The position numbers and the translations under genes were made by a program. Positions 41,821-50,616 of a DNA stretch of 64,000 bases are shown here, piece by piece; positions within the stretch are counted from its first letter, which is position 1; each line of letters starts with the position of its first letter. Below the pieces are notes generated by a model. It worked only from the letters and a program-made list of their open reading frames with translations, ran no database searches and was not told the DNA's origin. Origin of the DNA: Candidatus Avelusimicrobium cornigerorum (GTDB taxonomy: Bacteria > Elusimicrobiota > Elusimicrobia > Elusimicrobiales > Elusimicrobiaceae); NCBI GenBank assembly GCA_002309715.1, contig DBXW01000011.1, forward strand, positions 48,282 through 112,281. Reading direction: 5' to 3'.

Positions 41821-44402
41821 AAAAGTATTTTTTTCATCTCGTACCAATTAGCCCCGGCTTTGGCCGTGGCTACCAAAGGTACTCGCAGTGTAACTGCTTG
41901 TTGCATTAACTCTTTAATATGTGCCGCAGTTTGGGTAAGTGTATCTTGCGGCACTTCAAAAATCAATTCGTCGTGCACTTGCATCGTCATTTGCACGGGA
42001 GAATTACGATACGCTTCAAAAACATTTAGCATCGCCTTCTTAATAATATCGGCCGAGCCACCTTGAACAATCGTGTTGATAGCAGCCCGTTGGGCAAACG
42101 AAGACATAGAACCGATCCCCATATTAAATTCCGGCAAGTAACGCACATGGCCCAACATGGTTTTCACATATCCGTTTTTCCGGGCGGCCGCGATATTATC
42201 ATCTATCCACTGCCGCACTACCCGAAAATTTTTAAAATAATTGTCTATATATTCTTTTGCTTCGCGCATGGAAATGCCAAGCGCTTGGGAAAGCCCCATC
42301 GGACCCTGCCCATAAATGATACCAAAATTGATGGCTTTTGCACTAGCGCGCATTTCTTCCGTTACCATTAGCGGCATTACACCAAAAACTTGTGAGGCGG
42401 TTTGCGTATGGATATCCCCACCTTCCAAAAAGGCTTGCACAAGCGCCGGATCCCGGCTCTCGTGTGCGAGCACGCGCAAATCAATTTGGGAATAATCTAC
42501 GCTAAGCATCATATTCCCTTCTGCCGCGCAAAAGGCTTTTCGCAACAGACGTCCTTTTTCCGTACGGACCGGGATATTTTGCAAGTTCGGGCTGGAACTG
42601 GATAAACGCCCCGTTACCGTGCCGGTTTGGTCTAAATAAGAATGAACTTTATGCTCTTCATCTTCCAATAAAAGTAAATTGTCCACGTAGGTAGATTTTA
42701 ATTTAGCATTGGAGCGGTAATCTAAAATCTCTTGCGCAATCGGATACGTTTGAGCCAGTTGGTCCAGCACTTCTTCATCGGTAGAATAACCCGTTTTGGT
42801 ACGTTTGATAAAAGGAATTTTCATTTGTTCAAAAAGTAGCGTGCCGAGTTGTTTAGGGGAGTTGATATTGACGGAATAACCCGCGCGGGCATCTATGGAT
42901 TTTTGCAACTGTTCCATTTCCTGCTCTAAAATTACTTTAAAACCCTCTAGCCACCCGGGATCTATACGTAGCCCGGTAAATTCCATGGCAGATAACACGG
43001 ACATCAACGGCAATTCCAAGGTACGGTATAATTCATATTGGCCGCTCTGTTGTAATTTTTCCGTCAACACATCTTGTAACTTCCAACCTAACCGGTTGTA
43101 TGCACGCAGTAATTCTTGCGGATCTTCTTCGTTAATGCGGATAGAAAAATAATCGGCACACGCGCCTGCAAAACTTAAATCACCCGACGGGTTTAATAAG
43201 TAGCGGGCCAACCGCCCATCAAAACAATTCAAGAACTGCCCATGCACATTGATATCTAATTCACGCAAGGTAAGTTTTAAGTCATAGCCCAATTTTTCTA
43301 TCGCATCATTTTGTACTAATTTTTGCAACGCATCTAAATCCCAGGGTTGCAAATCGGCAAAAGGCGTCAATGAAAACTCGTGATCGCTTAAGCCAAGTAA
43401 CACATATTCTTCTTGCGCGTGCAAGAAAACACGCGGTTGCGTAAGGGCTTTTTTTAATGCTTGCGAAAGCGGAATTTCTGTTTCCGGCCCGGCAGCCGGC
43501 GGCAACACCGAGGAAGTGGCTGTGATTGGCGATGGCAAATAATCTAATAAATTTTTAAACTCATATTGCGCAAATAATTCTTCCAATACGTGAAGTTGCG
43601 GCGTACGCACCCGGTAATCTTCTAAATCAAACGGAATATCTAAATTGGAATCAAACACGACCAATTGTTTGGAAAGCAAGGCTAAATCTTCGTTATCCAA
43701 AATTTTTTTAGCCAAGGCCGGCTTCATATCGGGATTATCTTGGTGGGCCGCCCGCAAAATATCTTCTAAATGACCGAATTTTTCTATCAGTTCTATCGCA
43801 CTTTTGGGGCCCACGCCACGCACGCCGGGGATATTATCAGATGCGTCACCCACAATGGAAAAATAATCAGGCAAAAACGCGGTAGATACGCCAAATTTTT
43901 CTTTGGCGGCTTGCGGGCCTTTAAAACCGTCTTTGCTTCCGGCCGGCCAAATATAAATCATATCCGTTAGAAATTGATATACATCTTTATCGGTTGTGGC
44001 AAGCACGCTGGGCACTTGCGCTTGAGCGGCTTTCCGGGCCAAAAAAGCCATTAAATCGTCGGCTTCAATACCGGGCTTGGCCACCATGGCTAAACCCAAA
44101 CGGCTCACCAAATCCCGCGCTAAATTAAGTTGGCTCACCAACGCGTCATCCGGTTTTTTTCGCGTACCTTTATAAGTCGGCCACAAGGCTTTACGTCGGG
44201 CGCAACCGCCGGGCGAATCAAAACACACCGCCACGTACGTCGGATGAAACTCTTGCAACATTTTGAGTAGCCATCGCGTAAAACCATACAATGCCCCCAC
44301 CTCTAAACCGGCCGATGTTGTCAGTTTAGGTAAAGCGTGGTAGTTGCGATGTAGAAAATTATGCGCATCTACCAAAAAAAATTGGGGAGAAAATTCAGTC
44401 AT
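41817..44402 (-). CDS. polA: DNA polymerase I
   Basis: This 861-aa family A polymerase has an N-terminal 5' nuclease domain (FLVDAHNFLHRNYHALPKL, YKGTRKKPDD, DDLMAF, VGDASDNIPGVRGVGPKSA), a central 3'-5' exonuclease-fold region and a polymerase domain with motif A (VDYSQIDLRVLAH), motif B (RASAKAINFGIIYGQGP) and motif C (QVHDELIFEV). The exonuclease-like region (about 310-480) lacks the DxE of motif I, so proofreading is probably lost, as in Taq and Bst enzymes. It is coupled to coaE. Confidence 0.92.
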   Translation of the reverse strand: MTEFSPQFFLVDAHNFLHRNYHALPKLTTSAGLEVGALYGFTRWLLKMLQEFHPTYVAVCFDSPGGCARRKALWPTYKGTRKKPDDALVSQLNLARDLVSRLGLAMVAKPGIEADDLMAFLARKAAQAQVPSVLATTDKDVYQFLTDMIYIWPAGSKDGFKGPQAAKEKFGVSTAFLPDYFSIVGDASDNIPGVRGVGPKSAIELIEKFGHLEDILRAAHQDNPDMKPALAKKILDNEDLALLSKQLVVFDSNLDIPFDLEDYRVRTPQLHVLEELFAQYEFKNLLDYLPSPITATSSVLPPAAGPETEIPLSQALKKALTQPRVFLHAQEEYVLLGLSDHEFSLTPFADLQPWDLDALQKLVQNDAIEKLGYDLKLTLRELDINVHGQFLNCFDGRLARYLLNPSGDLSFAGACADYFSIRINEEDPQELLRAYNRLGWKLQDVLTEKLQQSGQYELYRTLELPLMSVLSAMEFTGLRIDPGWLEGFKVILEQEMEQLQKSIDARAGYSVNINSPKQLGTLLFEQMKIPFIKRTKTGYSTDEEVLDQLAQTYPIAQEILDYRSNAKLKSTYVDNLLLLEDEEHKVHSYLDQTGTVTGRLSSSSPNLQNIPVRTEKGRLLRKAFCAAEGNMMLSVDYSQIDLRVLAHESRDPALVQAFLEGGDIHTQTASQVFGVMPLMVTEEMRASAKAINFGIIYGQGPMGLSQALGISMREAKEYIDNYFKNFRVVRQWIDDNIAAARKNGYVKTMLGHVRYLPEFNMGIGSMSSFAQRAAINTIVQGGSADIIKKAMLNVFEAYRNSPVQMTMQVHDELIFEVPQDTLTQTAAHIKELMQQAVTLRVPLVATAKAGANWYEMKKILL

Positions 44403-44425
44403 GATTTGTATGTATATAGGCGGGA

Positions 44426-44454
44426 AAACACCGCTGCGGTCTTAACCGCAGCGG
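44426..44454 (-). terminator. terminator of trxA
   Basis: CCGCTGCGGT pairs with ACCGCAGCGG around a four-base loop, just past the trxA stop; read on the minus strand it is followed by TGTTTT. Confidence 0.75.
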
Positions 44455-44465
44455 TTAAACAAACA

Positions 44466-44786
44466 CTAAATCAAAGCATCTAATTTCTCTTGCAAGGCCG
44501 ATTTAGATTGTAATCCCACCGCTTGCGATACTACTTGTCCGTTTTTAAAAAACAAAATCGTCGGAACGGATGAAATGCGGTATTTGGTACTTGTTTCGGG
44601 ACCTTGGTCGGTATCTAACTTGCACACTTTTACTTTGCCTGCATAATCAGACGCCAATTCTTCCACCACCGGGGCCAACATACGGCACGGACCGCACCAC
44701 GTCGCCCAAAAATCCACCATTACCGGTTCTTTAGCATTAAGTACTTCTTCTTCAAAATTTGCATCTGTTACAATTACTTCGCTCAT
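44466..44786 (-). CDS. trxA: thioredoxin
   Basis: This 106-aa protein is a thiol-disulfide oxidoreductase of the cytoplasm. The redox motif is WCGPC in DFWATWCGPCRMLAPV, with the cis-proline in ISSVPTILFFKNG. Length and fold are standard. It is a single gene with its own terminator, upstream of polA. Confidence 0.93.
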   Translation of the reverse strand: MSEVIVTDANFEEEVLNAKEPVMVDFWATWCGPCRMLAPVVEELASDYAGKVKVCKLDTDQGPETSTKYRISSVPTILFFKNGQVVSQAVGLQSKSALQEKLDALI

Positions 44787-44922
44787 ACTGCCCCCCTCAA
44801 AAATAATTACCTATCTAAAGGGTATCAAGTGCTAAAAGGCCTTGTCAAGCAGTTTTTATCTCTGTTTTTGACTAAAGCACCAAACGGCCAAATGTGCTAC
44901 AATTTCAAAGACGGGGGAAACT

Positions 44923-45990
44923 ATGTCTAACACCGAAAAAGAAAAAATCATTTGTATCGCTACGCCAACCGACCGCACCTACTACCGCGTGCAAACCGTG
45001 GCCAAAGAATTTATAGACCGCCAACAAAATGTCGTGCATACTACCGGCACGCTACCGGAAGGAAAAGTAAAAGAGTTTGCGGCATCTTCTTTGACTGTTA
45101 AACATTTTCACGAAGGGAAACTTGACGGTAAATTAGAGGTTATCAATCTGGCCGACGGAACTGTTTCTTTCAGCGAAGAATATAAAAACGGCGTACTGCA
45201 ACAAATCCACGAACAAACGATTCCCCCGGTTTCTGTTCCCCAACCGGTAGCCCCACGCCACACAGGGACTACCCTTAAAACATCTAAAGGAAGCCACTCC
45301 TTTTATTGTAATGGCCAGGAAGTAGCCGAAGAAACTATTTCTTCCAGCGGAGCCTCGTTAGAGTTACTGGGCAAAATTCCCGACGGTGAAGTAAAAGAAT
45401 TTAATGAAAAGGACCAAGTAATTACGCTCGCCCACTATAAAGACAATAAATTAAACGGTGCTTTGATACGTTATACGGACAAAGGAGAAGAACTCGTACG
45501 CGAAAATTACATCAACGGCCTTTTGCAGGGAGAAGCCACCTATATTACGTTTACTAAAAACGGTACGGTAACAGCCACCTGTTCTTATAAAAATTCCCGT
45601 TTAAACGGAGAACGTATTTTAATGCAACAAGACGGCACGTTACGTTGCAAAGAGATTTACAAAAACGGCCGCCTAGATGGGAAACGACAATGCTTTTATC
45701 CCACCGGCAGTAAAGAACGGGAAGAAAATTATGCAGAAGGCAAGTTAAACGGCCAACGGGAAATGTTCTTCCCCGATGGGAAAGTTTGGTATCGGGAAAA
45801 CTACGTTTCCGGCCGTTTGGATGGCGAAAGAAAATGTTTCTTTCCAAGCGGGAAATTGTATTTAGAAGAATTTTATGCCGACGGTTTATTAGAAGGAAAA
45901 CGCAGTGTTTATGATGAAAAAGGGCAACTGCTCAGCCGTCAAGAATATCACTGGGGTTCACCGGTGCAATCTGCGGAGTCTAAAAAATGA
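44923..45990 (+). CDS. MORN-variant repeat protein, YwqK-like
   Basis: This 355-aa protein is built from about 12 short beta-hairpin repeats with the pattern G-x-x-x-Y-x-x-G-x-x-x-G-x-x (for example EIYKNGRLDGKRQCFYPTGS, NYVSGRLDGERKCFFPSGK), the MORN-2/YwqK type. No signal peptide. Some YwqK proteins are labelled antitoxins, but no toxin gene is adjacent, so that label is not adopted. The promoter TACAAT lies about 20 bases upstream and GGGGGA serves as ribosome-binding site. It overlaps ispE by 4 bases (ATGA). Confidence 0.72.
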   Translation: MSNTEKEKIICIATPTDRTYYRVQTVAKEFIDRQQNVVHTTGTLPEGKVKEFAASSLTVKHFHEGKLDGKLEVINLADGTVSFSEEYKNGVLQQIHEQTIPPVSVPQPVAPRHTGTTLKTSKGSHSFYCNGQEVAEETISSSGASLELLGKIPDGEVKEFNEKDQVITLAHYKDNKLNGALIRYTDKGEELVRENYINGLLQGEATYITFTKNGTVTATCSYKNSRLNGERILMQQDGTLRCKEIYKNGRLDGKRQCFYPTGSKEREENYAEGKLNGQREMFFPDGKVWYRENYVSGRLDGERKCFFPSGKLYLEEFYADGLLEGKRSVYDEKGQLLSRQEYHWGSPVQSAESKK

Positions 45991-46880
45991 CCACACATAC
46001 CCGGTTTTGCCCGGCCAAAGTGAATTTATTTTTGGAAGTTACCGGCAAGCGCCCTAACGGATATCACGAGTTGGCCACCTTATTTGCCAAAATCAATTTG
46101 GGGGATACCCTGTCGCTGCAAGTACGACCGGCCTCGGAAACACAATTATCTTTAACCTTAACCGGCCCTATCGGCTCGCAACTACGCGCTGATGAAAGCA
46201 ATTTAGTTTGCCGTGCCGCACGCGGATTTTTGGAACATTTTAATCTAACGGCCGATATCCAAATGACATTAGATAAACAAGTGCCCACCGGGGCCGGGTT
46301 AGGCGGCGGCTCGTCGGATGCGGCCAACACGCTGTTAGCCCTTTGTGAAATCTTCGGTAAAGACAAGCAGGCGCTTTTACCCTTGGCTACCAAATTAGGC
46401 GCCGACGTACCGCTTTTTATGTATGATGAACCTTTTTTAAAAGGGGAAGGCATCGGCGAAATTTTAACACCCATTGCCGCAGGCGGTTTATTACCTTGGC
46501 TAGTGTTGGTTTACCCCAATACATTTATTTCCACTAAAGATATCTTCGGTAGTTTTCATCTTCCCCCCGCGCCGGAAATTCGTGCTAACACCGAGCGACT
46601 TACCCGTCTAATTGATTGTATCCGGCAGGCGCAATCTATCACACAATGGAAACCTTTTTTATTTAATCGGTTGACACAATATGTAACGCCCATTTCCCAA
46701 CCGGTACAAAACGCGTTAGACGATTTGGCGAAAAACGCAGAATCGGTTTTGATGTCCGGTTCGGGCTCTACTGTGTTTGCGTTGGCACAGACCAAACAAG
46801 AAGCCCTAAAGATTGCCGATAATATGCGCAAAACGGGAAGAATGGTTTTTTGCACGTCTTTTTACACCCCGAAAAAATAA
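45987..46880 (+). CDS. ispE: 4-diphosphocytidyl-2-C-methyl-D-erythritol kinase
   Basis: IspE is a GHMP kinase of the non-mevalonate isoprenoid pathway. The 297-aa sequence starts FCPAKVNLFLEVTGKRPNGY and has the ATP-binding motif VPTGAGLGGGSSDAANTLLA (about residues 95-114) and the C-terminal LMSGSGSTVFAL. Coupled to the YwqK-like gene upstream through an ATGA overlap. tRNA-Gln follows 73 bases downstream. Confidence 0.9.
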   Translation: MTTHTRFCPAKVNLFLEVTGKRPNGYHELATLFAKINLGDTLSLQVRPASETQLSLTLTGPIGSQLRADESNLVCRAARGFLEHFNLTADIQMTLDKQVPTGAGLGGGSSDAANTLLALCEIFGKDKQALLPLATKLGADVPLFMYDEPFLKGEGIGEILTPIAAGGLLPWLVLVYPNTFISTKDIFGSFHLPPAPEIRANTERLTRLIDCIRQAQSITQWKPFLFNRLTQYVTPISQPVQNALDDLAKNAESVLMSGSGSTVFALAQTKQEALKIADNMRKTGRMVFCTSFYTPKK

Positions 46881-46953
46881 TTTTACTTTACACCAAACCC
46901 CAAATTGATGTAAAATATATATAGGTAAGCGCGGAAAGCGCTAACTGATTTAA

Positions 46954-47027
46954 TTCCGGATGGTGAAATGGTATCACTACTGGTTTTGGTCCAGTCATTC
47001 TAGGTTCGAGTCCTAGTCCGGAAACCA
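46954..47027 (+). tRNA. tRNA-Gln (anticodon TTG)
   Basis: Acceptor stem TTCCGGA/TCCGGAA (perfect), anticodon stem ACTGG/CCAGT with loop TTTTGGT (anticodon TTG), T-arm CTAGG-TTCGAGT-CCTAG, discriminator A and an encoded CCA. A terminator hairpin begins 9 bases later. Its 3' end is duplicated downstream (47204-47233). Confidence 0.95.
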
Positions 47028-47036
47028 TATAAAAAG
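47007..47036 (+). repeat. 30-bp repeat, copy in tRNA-Gln
   Basis: The segment from the T-loop through the CCA end and nine further bases is repeated exactly at 47204-47233, 197 bp downstream. The match begins at CGAG of the T-loop, and each copy is followed at once by a terminator-type hairpin with a different stem. Confidence 0.85.
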
Positions 47037-47062
47037 GAACCCTGAAAAGGGGTTCTTTTTTT
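47036..47062 (+). terminator. terminator after tRNA-Gln
   Basis: GAACCC pairs with GGGTTC, followed by seven T. Confidence 0.8.
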
Positions 47063-47075
47063 ATGGTTGCGGAGA

Positions 47076-47116
47076 GCGGGCAAACTGCTTTGCCCGCGTT
47101 AGGACGAGAAAGGCGG
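47076..47116. repeat. CTGC-loop hairpin element, copy 1
   Basis: A perfect 9-bp stem around the loop CTGC (stem GCGGGCAAA, 47076-47097), followed by AGGACGAGAAAGGC. The second copy at 47271-47310 keeps the CTGC loop and the AGGAYGAGAAAGGC tail but has a different, equally perfect stem, which indicates compensatory change. Further hairpins (TTTGCC-GCTA-GGCAAA) lie between here and 47203. Confidence 0.6.
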
Positions 47117-47173
47117 AGCGTTGTATGAGTTTTGCCGCTAGGCAAAGGCGAGTACCGCGAGCCCGGCCTGCAG

Positions 47174-47206
47174 AAAAATTCCGTCAGGAATTTTATCGGA
47201 AGGCGA
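47174..47206 (+). repeat. 33-bp repeat shared with the tRNA-Val locus
   Basis: It contains the hairpin AAAATTCC/GGAATTTT and ends ATCGGAAGGCGA, fused directly to the second copy of the tRNA-Gln 3' end. The same sequence, with one mismatch in the hairpin loop, occurs at 61319-61351, where it is fused to ACCCT like the T-arm of tRNA-Val. Confidence 0.75.
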
Positions 47207-47233
47207 GTCCTAGTCCGGAAACCATATAAAAAG
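47204..47233 (+). repeat. 30-bp repeat, detached copy of the tRNA-Gln 3' end
   Basis: Exact copy of 47007-47036. The rest of a tRNA is absent upstream, so this is a tRNA fragment and not a second gene. Confidence 0.85.
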
Positions 47234-47234
47234 C

Positions 47235-47259
47235 CCCGCTCATTTTGAGCGGGTTTTTT
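47235..47259 (+). terminator. terminator-type hairpin after the tRNA fragment
   Basis: CCCGCTC pairs with GAGCGGG, followed by six T. Its stem is unrelated to that after the intact tRNA. Confidence 0.7.
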
Positions 47260-47270
47260 ATAGGCCGGAA

Positions 47271-47310
47271 GAAGGCCAACTGCTTGGCCTTCGGCTAGGA
47301 TGAGAAAGGC
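47271..47310. repeat. CTGC-loop hairpin element, copy 2
   Basis: Stem GAAGGCCAA with a perfect complement around CTGC (47271-47292), then AGGATGAGAAAGGC. See copy 1 at 47076-47116. Confidence 0.6.
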
Positions 47311-47340
47311 AACGGATAAGGGCTTAAATTGGGAAATCTA

Positions 47341-47374
47341 AAAACCCCCAAGGAAAATTTTCCTTGGGGGTTTT
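47341..47374. terminator. terminator downstream of the GGGtGRT gene
   Basis: A long stem (AAAACCCCCAAGGAAAA and complement) with almost no loop, 20 bases past the stop of the minus-strand gene. Confidence 0.8.
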
Positions 47375-47393
47375 AAATACACGTTAAGCCAAA

Positions 47394-48389
47394 TTATTTG
47401 GCTTGGGAAACGGCTACGGCAAGTGCCACCGTCGCGCCTACCATCGGGTTATTACCCATACCGATCAGTCCCATCATTTCCACGTGAGCCGGCACGGAAG
47501 ACGAACCCGCAAATTGCGCGTCGCTGTGCATACGTCCCATGGTATCGGTCATACCGTAGGAAGCAGGGCCGGCGGCCATATTGTCCGGATGTAAGGTGCG
47601 GCCTGTACCGCCGCCGGACGCCACGGAGAAATACTTTTTACCGTTTTCGGTTGCCCATTTTTTGTACGTACCGGCAACGGGGTGTTGAAATCTCGTCGGG
47701 TTGGTAGAGTTCCCGGTGATAGAAACGTCAACGCCTTCGTGACGCATAATGGCTACGCCTTCGTTCACATCATCGGCGCCGTAGCATTTTACTTTAGCGC
47801 GGTCGCCTTCGGAAAACGCTTTTTCGCTGACGATTTTTAACTCGCCCGTTTTGTAGTTATATTCGGTTTCCACAGACGTAAAACCGTTAATACGGGAAAT
47901 AATATACGCCGCATCTTTACCTAAACCGTTTAAAATAACGCGCAACGGCTCTTTGCGTACTTTGTTAGCGGTGCGGGCAATACCGATAGCCCCTTCCGCC
48001 GCGGCAAAACTTTCATGCCCGGCTAAAAAGCAGAAGCACTTGGTTTCCTCGCGAAGTAACATGGCCCCCAAGTTGCCGTGTCCCAAACCTACGGCACGTT
48101 GATCGGCCACAGAGCCGGGGATGCAGAAACTTTGCAAGCCCACGCCGATTTGTTCGGCCGCTTCGGCCGCCGTTTTCACGCCTTTTTTAAAAGCAATCGC
48201 CGCACCGACAGTGTACGCCCAGACGGCGTTTTCAAACGCGATGGGTTGGATGCCTTTTACAATGGCTTCCACATCTACGCCTTTTTTGGTGCAGATTTCT
48301 TTGGCTTCTTCCAACGATTTAATACCGTTTTCTTTAAGTACGGCATTGATTTTATCAATTCTTCTTTCGTATCCTTCAAACGTAATCAT
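47394..48389 (-). CDS. GGGtGRT family protein
   Basis: This 331-aa protein carries the name-giving motif SGGGTGRTLHP (about residues 268-278) and closely fits the GGGtGRT family found in clostridia, Bacteroidota and other anaerobes next to a NifU-like scaffold gene, as here. Other conserved-looking parts are GLGHGNLGAMLLREETKCFC and FLAGHESFAAAEGAIG. Its biochemical role has not been established to my knowledge; the constant NifU-like partner suggests Fe-S cluster or redox work. It lies 18 bases downstream of that gene, so the two form an operon. Confidence 0.85.
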   Translation of the reverse strand: MITFEGYERRIDKINAVLKENGIKSLEEAKEICTKKGVDVEAIVKGIQPIAFENAVWAYTVGAAIAFKKGVKTAAEAAEQIGVGLQSFCIPGSVADQRAVGLGHGNLGAMLLREETKCFCFLAGHESFAAAEGAIGIARTANKVRKEPLRVILNGLGKDAAYIISRINGFTSVETEYNYKTGELKIVSEKAFSEGDRAKVKCYGADDVNEGVAIMRHEGVDVSITGNSTNPTRFQHPVAGTYKKWATENGKKYFSVASGGGTGRTLHPDNMAAGPASYGMTDTMGRMHSDAQFAGSSSVPAHVEMMGLIGMGNNPMVGATVALAVAVSQAK

Positions 48390-48407
48390 AGTGTTTTCTC
48401 CTCGGGC

Positions 48408-49109
48408 TTACTCTTTGCGGGGGTCAATAACTTTGACGGCTTCGTCAAAGCGGCCGTATTTGCTGATGTTTTTCTCGTAGGCCGTTTTGGGATCTTCGCC
48501 TTTTTTAATAGCGTCCATCATTTTGCCCAAGTTGACAAATTGATAACCGATGATTTCGCCGTTTTTGTCCAAACCGATTTTGAGCACGTAGCCCTCGGCC
48601 ATTTCCAAATAGCGCGGACCTTTGGCTTCGGTGCCGTACATCGTGCCGATTTGGCTGCGGTGGCCTTTACCTAAATCTTCCAAGCCCGCACCGATGGCCA
48701 GTCCGTCATCGGAAAACGCACTTTGCGTGCGGCCGTAAACAATTTGCAAGAAAAGTTCGCGCATAGCGGTGTTGATAGCGTCGCAAACGAGGTCGGAATT
48801 TAACGCTTCCAAAATGGTTTTGCCGGGCAAAATTTCAGCAGCCATCGCCGCCGAGTGCGTCATCCCCGAGCAACCCAACGTTTCTACGAGTGCTTCTTTA
48901 ATCACACCGTTTTTGACGTTTAAAGAAAGTTTGCACGCACCTTGTTGCGGGGCGCACCAGCCGATACCGTGGGTAAAACCACTCACGTCGGAAATTTGTT
49001 TAGACTTGACCCATTTTCCTTCTTCGGGAATCGGGGCCGGATCGTGCTTAGCGCCTTTGCAAACGCAGCACATATTCTGTACTTCTGTGGTACATTTTTC
49101 GCAACTCAT
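48408..49109 (-). CDS. NifU-like iron-sulfur scaffold protein
   Basis: This 233-aa protein has a cysteine-rich N-terminus (CEKCTTEVQNMCCVCKG) and a NifU/IscU-like core with ETLGCSGMTHSAAMAAE, which places a cluster-ligand cysteine in the expected loop, and a later YEKNISKYGR tail. It differs from canonical IscU by the extra N-terminal cysteines and C-terminal domain, as in the versions paired with GGGtGRT proteins. First gene of the two-gene operon. Confidence 0.8.
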   Translation of the reverse strand: MSCEKCTTEVQNMCCVCKGAKHDPAPIPEEGKWVKSKQISDVSGFTHGIGWCAPQQGACKLSLNVKNGVIKEALVETLGCSGMTHSAAMAAEILPGKTILEALNSDLVCDAINTAMRELFLQIVYGRTQSAFSDDGLAIGAGLEDLGKGHRSQIGTMYGTEAKGPRYLEMAEGYVLKIGLDKNGEIIGYQFVNLGKMMDAIKKGEDPKTAYEKNISKYGRFDEAVKVIDPRKE

Positions 49110-49235
49110 GAAGTTCTCCTAATTGAAAATAAAAGTGTCACTATATTTTAGCAAATTAGTGTAAGTAACAAGATAGGAAGTTTTCCTTTTGAAATAAACC
49201 GGCTTTTTCTTACCGACAGCATAAGAACACATTGA

Positions 49236-49266
49236 AAATGCCCCGGTTACTCCGGGGCATTTTTTG
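49236..49266. terminator. terminator of mnmA
   Basis: ATGCCCCGG pairs with CCGGGGCAT and is flanked by A- and T-runs, 16 bases past the mnmA stop on the minus strand. Confidence 0.8.
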
Positions 49267-49281
49267 CGTTTACGACTTTTG

Positions 49282-50361
49282 TTAATCAATCATGCCGCCG
49301 CCCAGCACAACGTCTTCATCGTACATAACAGCGCTTTGTCCGGCGGTAATAGAAAGTTGCGGCTCGTTAAAAACGGCTTTAATACTTCCGTCATCTTGCA
49401 CAGTTACGCGAGCCTTGGCGGGCAGGTGTAAATTGCGGATTTTAATTTCACAATCAAATTCTTTGGCGGGCGGCTCGCCGGCTACCCAACTTAATTGATG
49501 CGCGCATAGTGAATTTTTATATAGCGCTTCTTTGGGGCCGATAATTACTTGGTTTTTGGGCGCGTCAATCTCCACCACATACATGGGTTCTGCAAACCCG
49601 CTAATGCCCAACCCTTTACGCTTGCCGATGGTGTATCCCCAAATGCCGTTATGGTGTGCTACTACTTGACCGTCTGTTGTGACGATATCGCCCGGTTTAT
49701 TGGGGAAGTTTAACAAGTCGTTGTAATCGCCGCAATAAAAATCTTGGCTGTCTTCTTTATCGGCCACTTCCAAACCGGCGGCGCGGGCCACTTCGCGAAT
49801 TTGCGGTTTTGTTTTCTCTCCCAACGGGAAAAGCACGCCGGACAGTTGCTTTTGGCCGAGCCGGTGCAAAAAATAACTTTGGTCGCGTGATAAATCGGCC
49901 GCTTTTTTCAGTTCGTATTTGCCGGTTTTCTCGTTATAACAAACGCGCGCATAGTGCCCGGTGGCAAATTTATCAAACTCAATGCCTTGCGTGCGTGCGG
50001 CACTTGGCAGTACGCCGAATTTGATAAAACTGTTACACAGTACACACGGGTTAGGCGTGCGTCCGCACGAATATTCCAGGCGGAAATTGTCCAAAACCAC
50101 TTGGCGGTATTGTTCGCGGCAATCTACGCAGACGTGTTCAATGCCCAATTTTTCGGCAATCTTTTTGATATCCGTTAAATCTTCTTTTTCCGGGGATAAA
50201 CACGCGTTTTTTTGATATTCCCCCTTCGGGGTAGGCAGGGAAGGATCCCATACGAGCATCGTGGCCCCTATAACGTGGTAGCCTTGCTCTTTAAGCAGTA
50301 CGGCAGTGGCGGCAGAATCTACCCCGCCGCTTAAGCCGACAAGCACAGTCTCTTTTTCCAT
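49282..50361 (-). CDS. mnmA: tRNA-specific 2-thiouridylase MnmA
   Basis: MnmA puts sulfur at C2 of wobble uridine in tRNA for Lys, Glu and Gln. The PP-loop is GLSGGVDSAAT at the N-terminus; the catalytic cysteines are in NPCVLCN and in SQDFYCGDY. Of two tandem ATGs, the second (50361) is five bases from GAGG and is preferred; the other is only two bases from it. The protein is about 359 aa, of usual length. The 250 bases upstream of it (50365-50616) hold no recognisable gene or structure. Confidence 0.9.
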   Translation of the reverse strand: MEKETVLVGLSGGVDSAATAVLLKEQGYHVIGATMLVWDPSLPTPKGEYQKNACLSPEKEDLTDIKKIAEKLGIEHVCVDCREQYRQVVLDNFRLEYSCGRTPNPCVLCNSFIKFGVLPSAARTQGIEFDKFATGHYARVCYNEKTGKYELKKAADLSRDQSYFLHRLGQKQLSGVLFPLGEKTKPQIREVARAAGLEVADKEDSQDFYCGDYNDLLNFPNKPGDIVTTDGQVVAHHNGIWGYTIGKRKGLGISGFAEPMYVVEIDAPKNQVIIGPKEALYKNSLCAHQLSWVAGEPPAKEFDCEIKIRNLHLPAKARVTVQDDGSIKAVFNEPQLSITAGQSAVMYDEDVVLGGGMID

Positions 50362-50616
50362 CATAACCTCACTAAAACAAATTTGTACTTAAGGTTGAAA
50401 GCCAAAAGGACACTTATATTTTAGTATTTTTGCGTTCTTCCCGCCATCTTGCATCCGTGCGCGTACCGGCAAGTGCGCAATTGAAGTTCCCTTGTCGGTT
50501 ATTCTACGTTAGAAAATTTTTCTTGAGTTGCTTTGCGGGGATAAAACAGTAATACTAACCAAAGAAAACCTTTTTCAGGCAATAATAACGCTTTTGTTTC
50601 GCAAACGCTTTTTCAC

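Noticed and set aside
44923..45990. YwqK-type antitoxin of a toxin-antitoxin pair
   Set aside because: The family is sometimes labelled antitoxin, but there is no toxin gene beside it and it is coupled to ispE.
50365..50616. Possible RNA or gene upstream of mnmA
   Set aside because: No convincing frame, hairpin-plus-T-run or promoter pattern was seen in these 250 bases.
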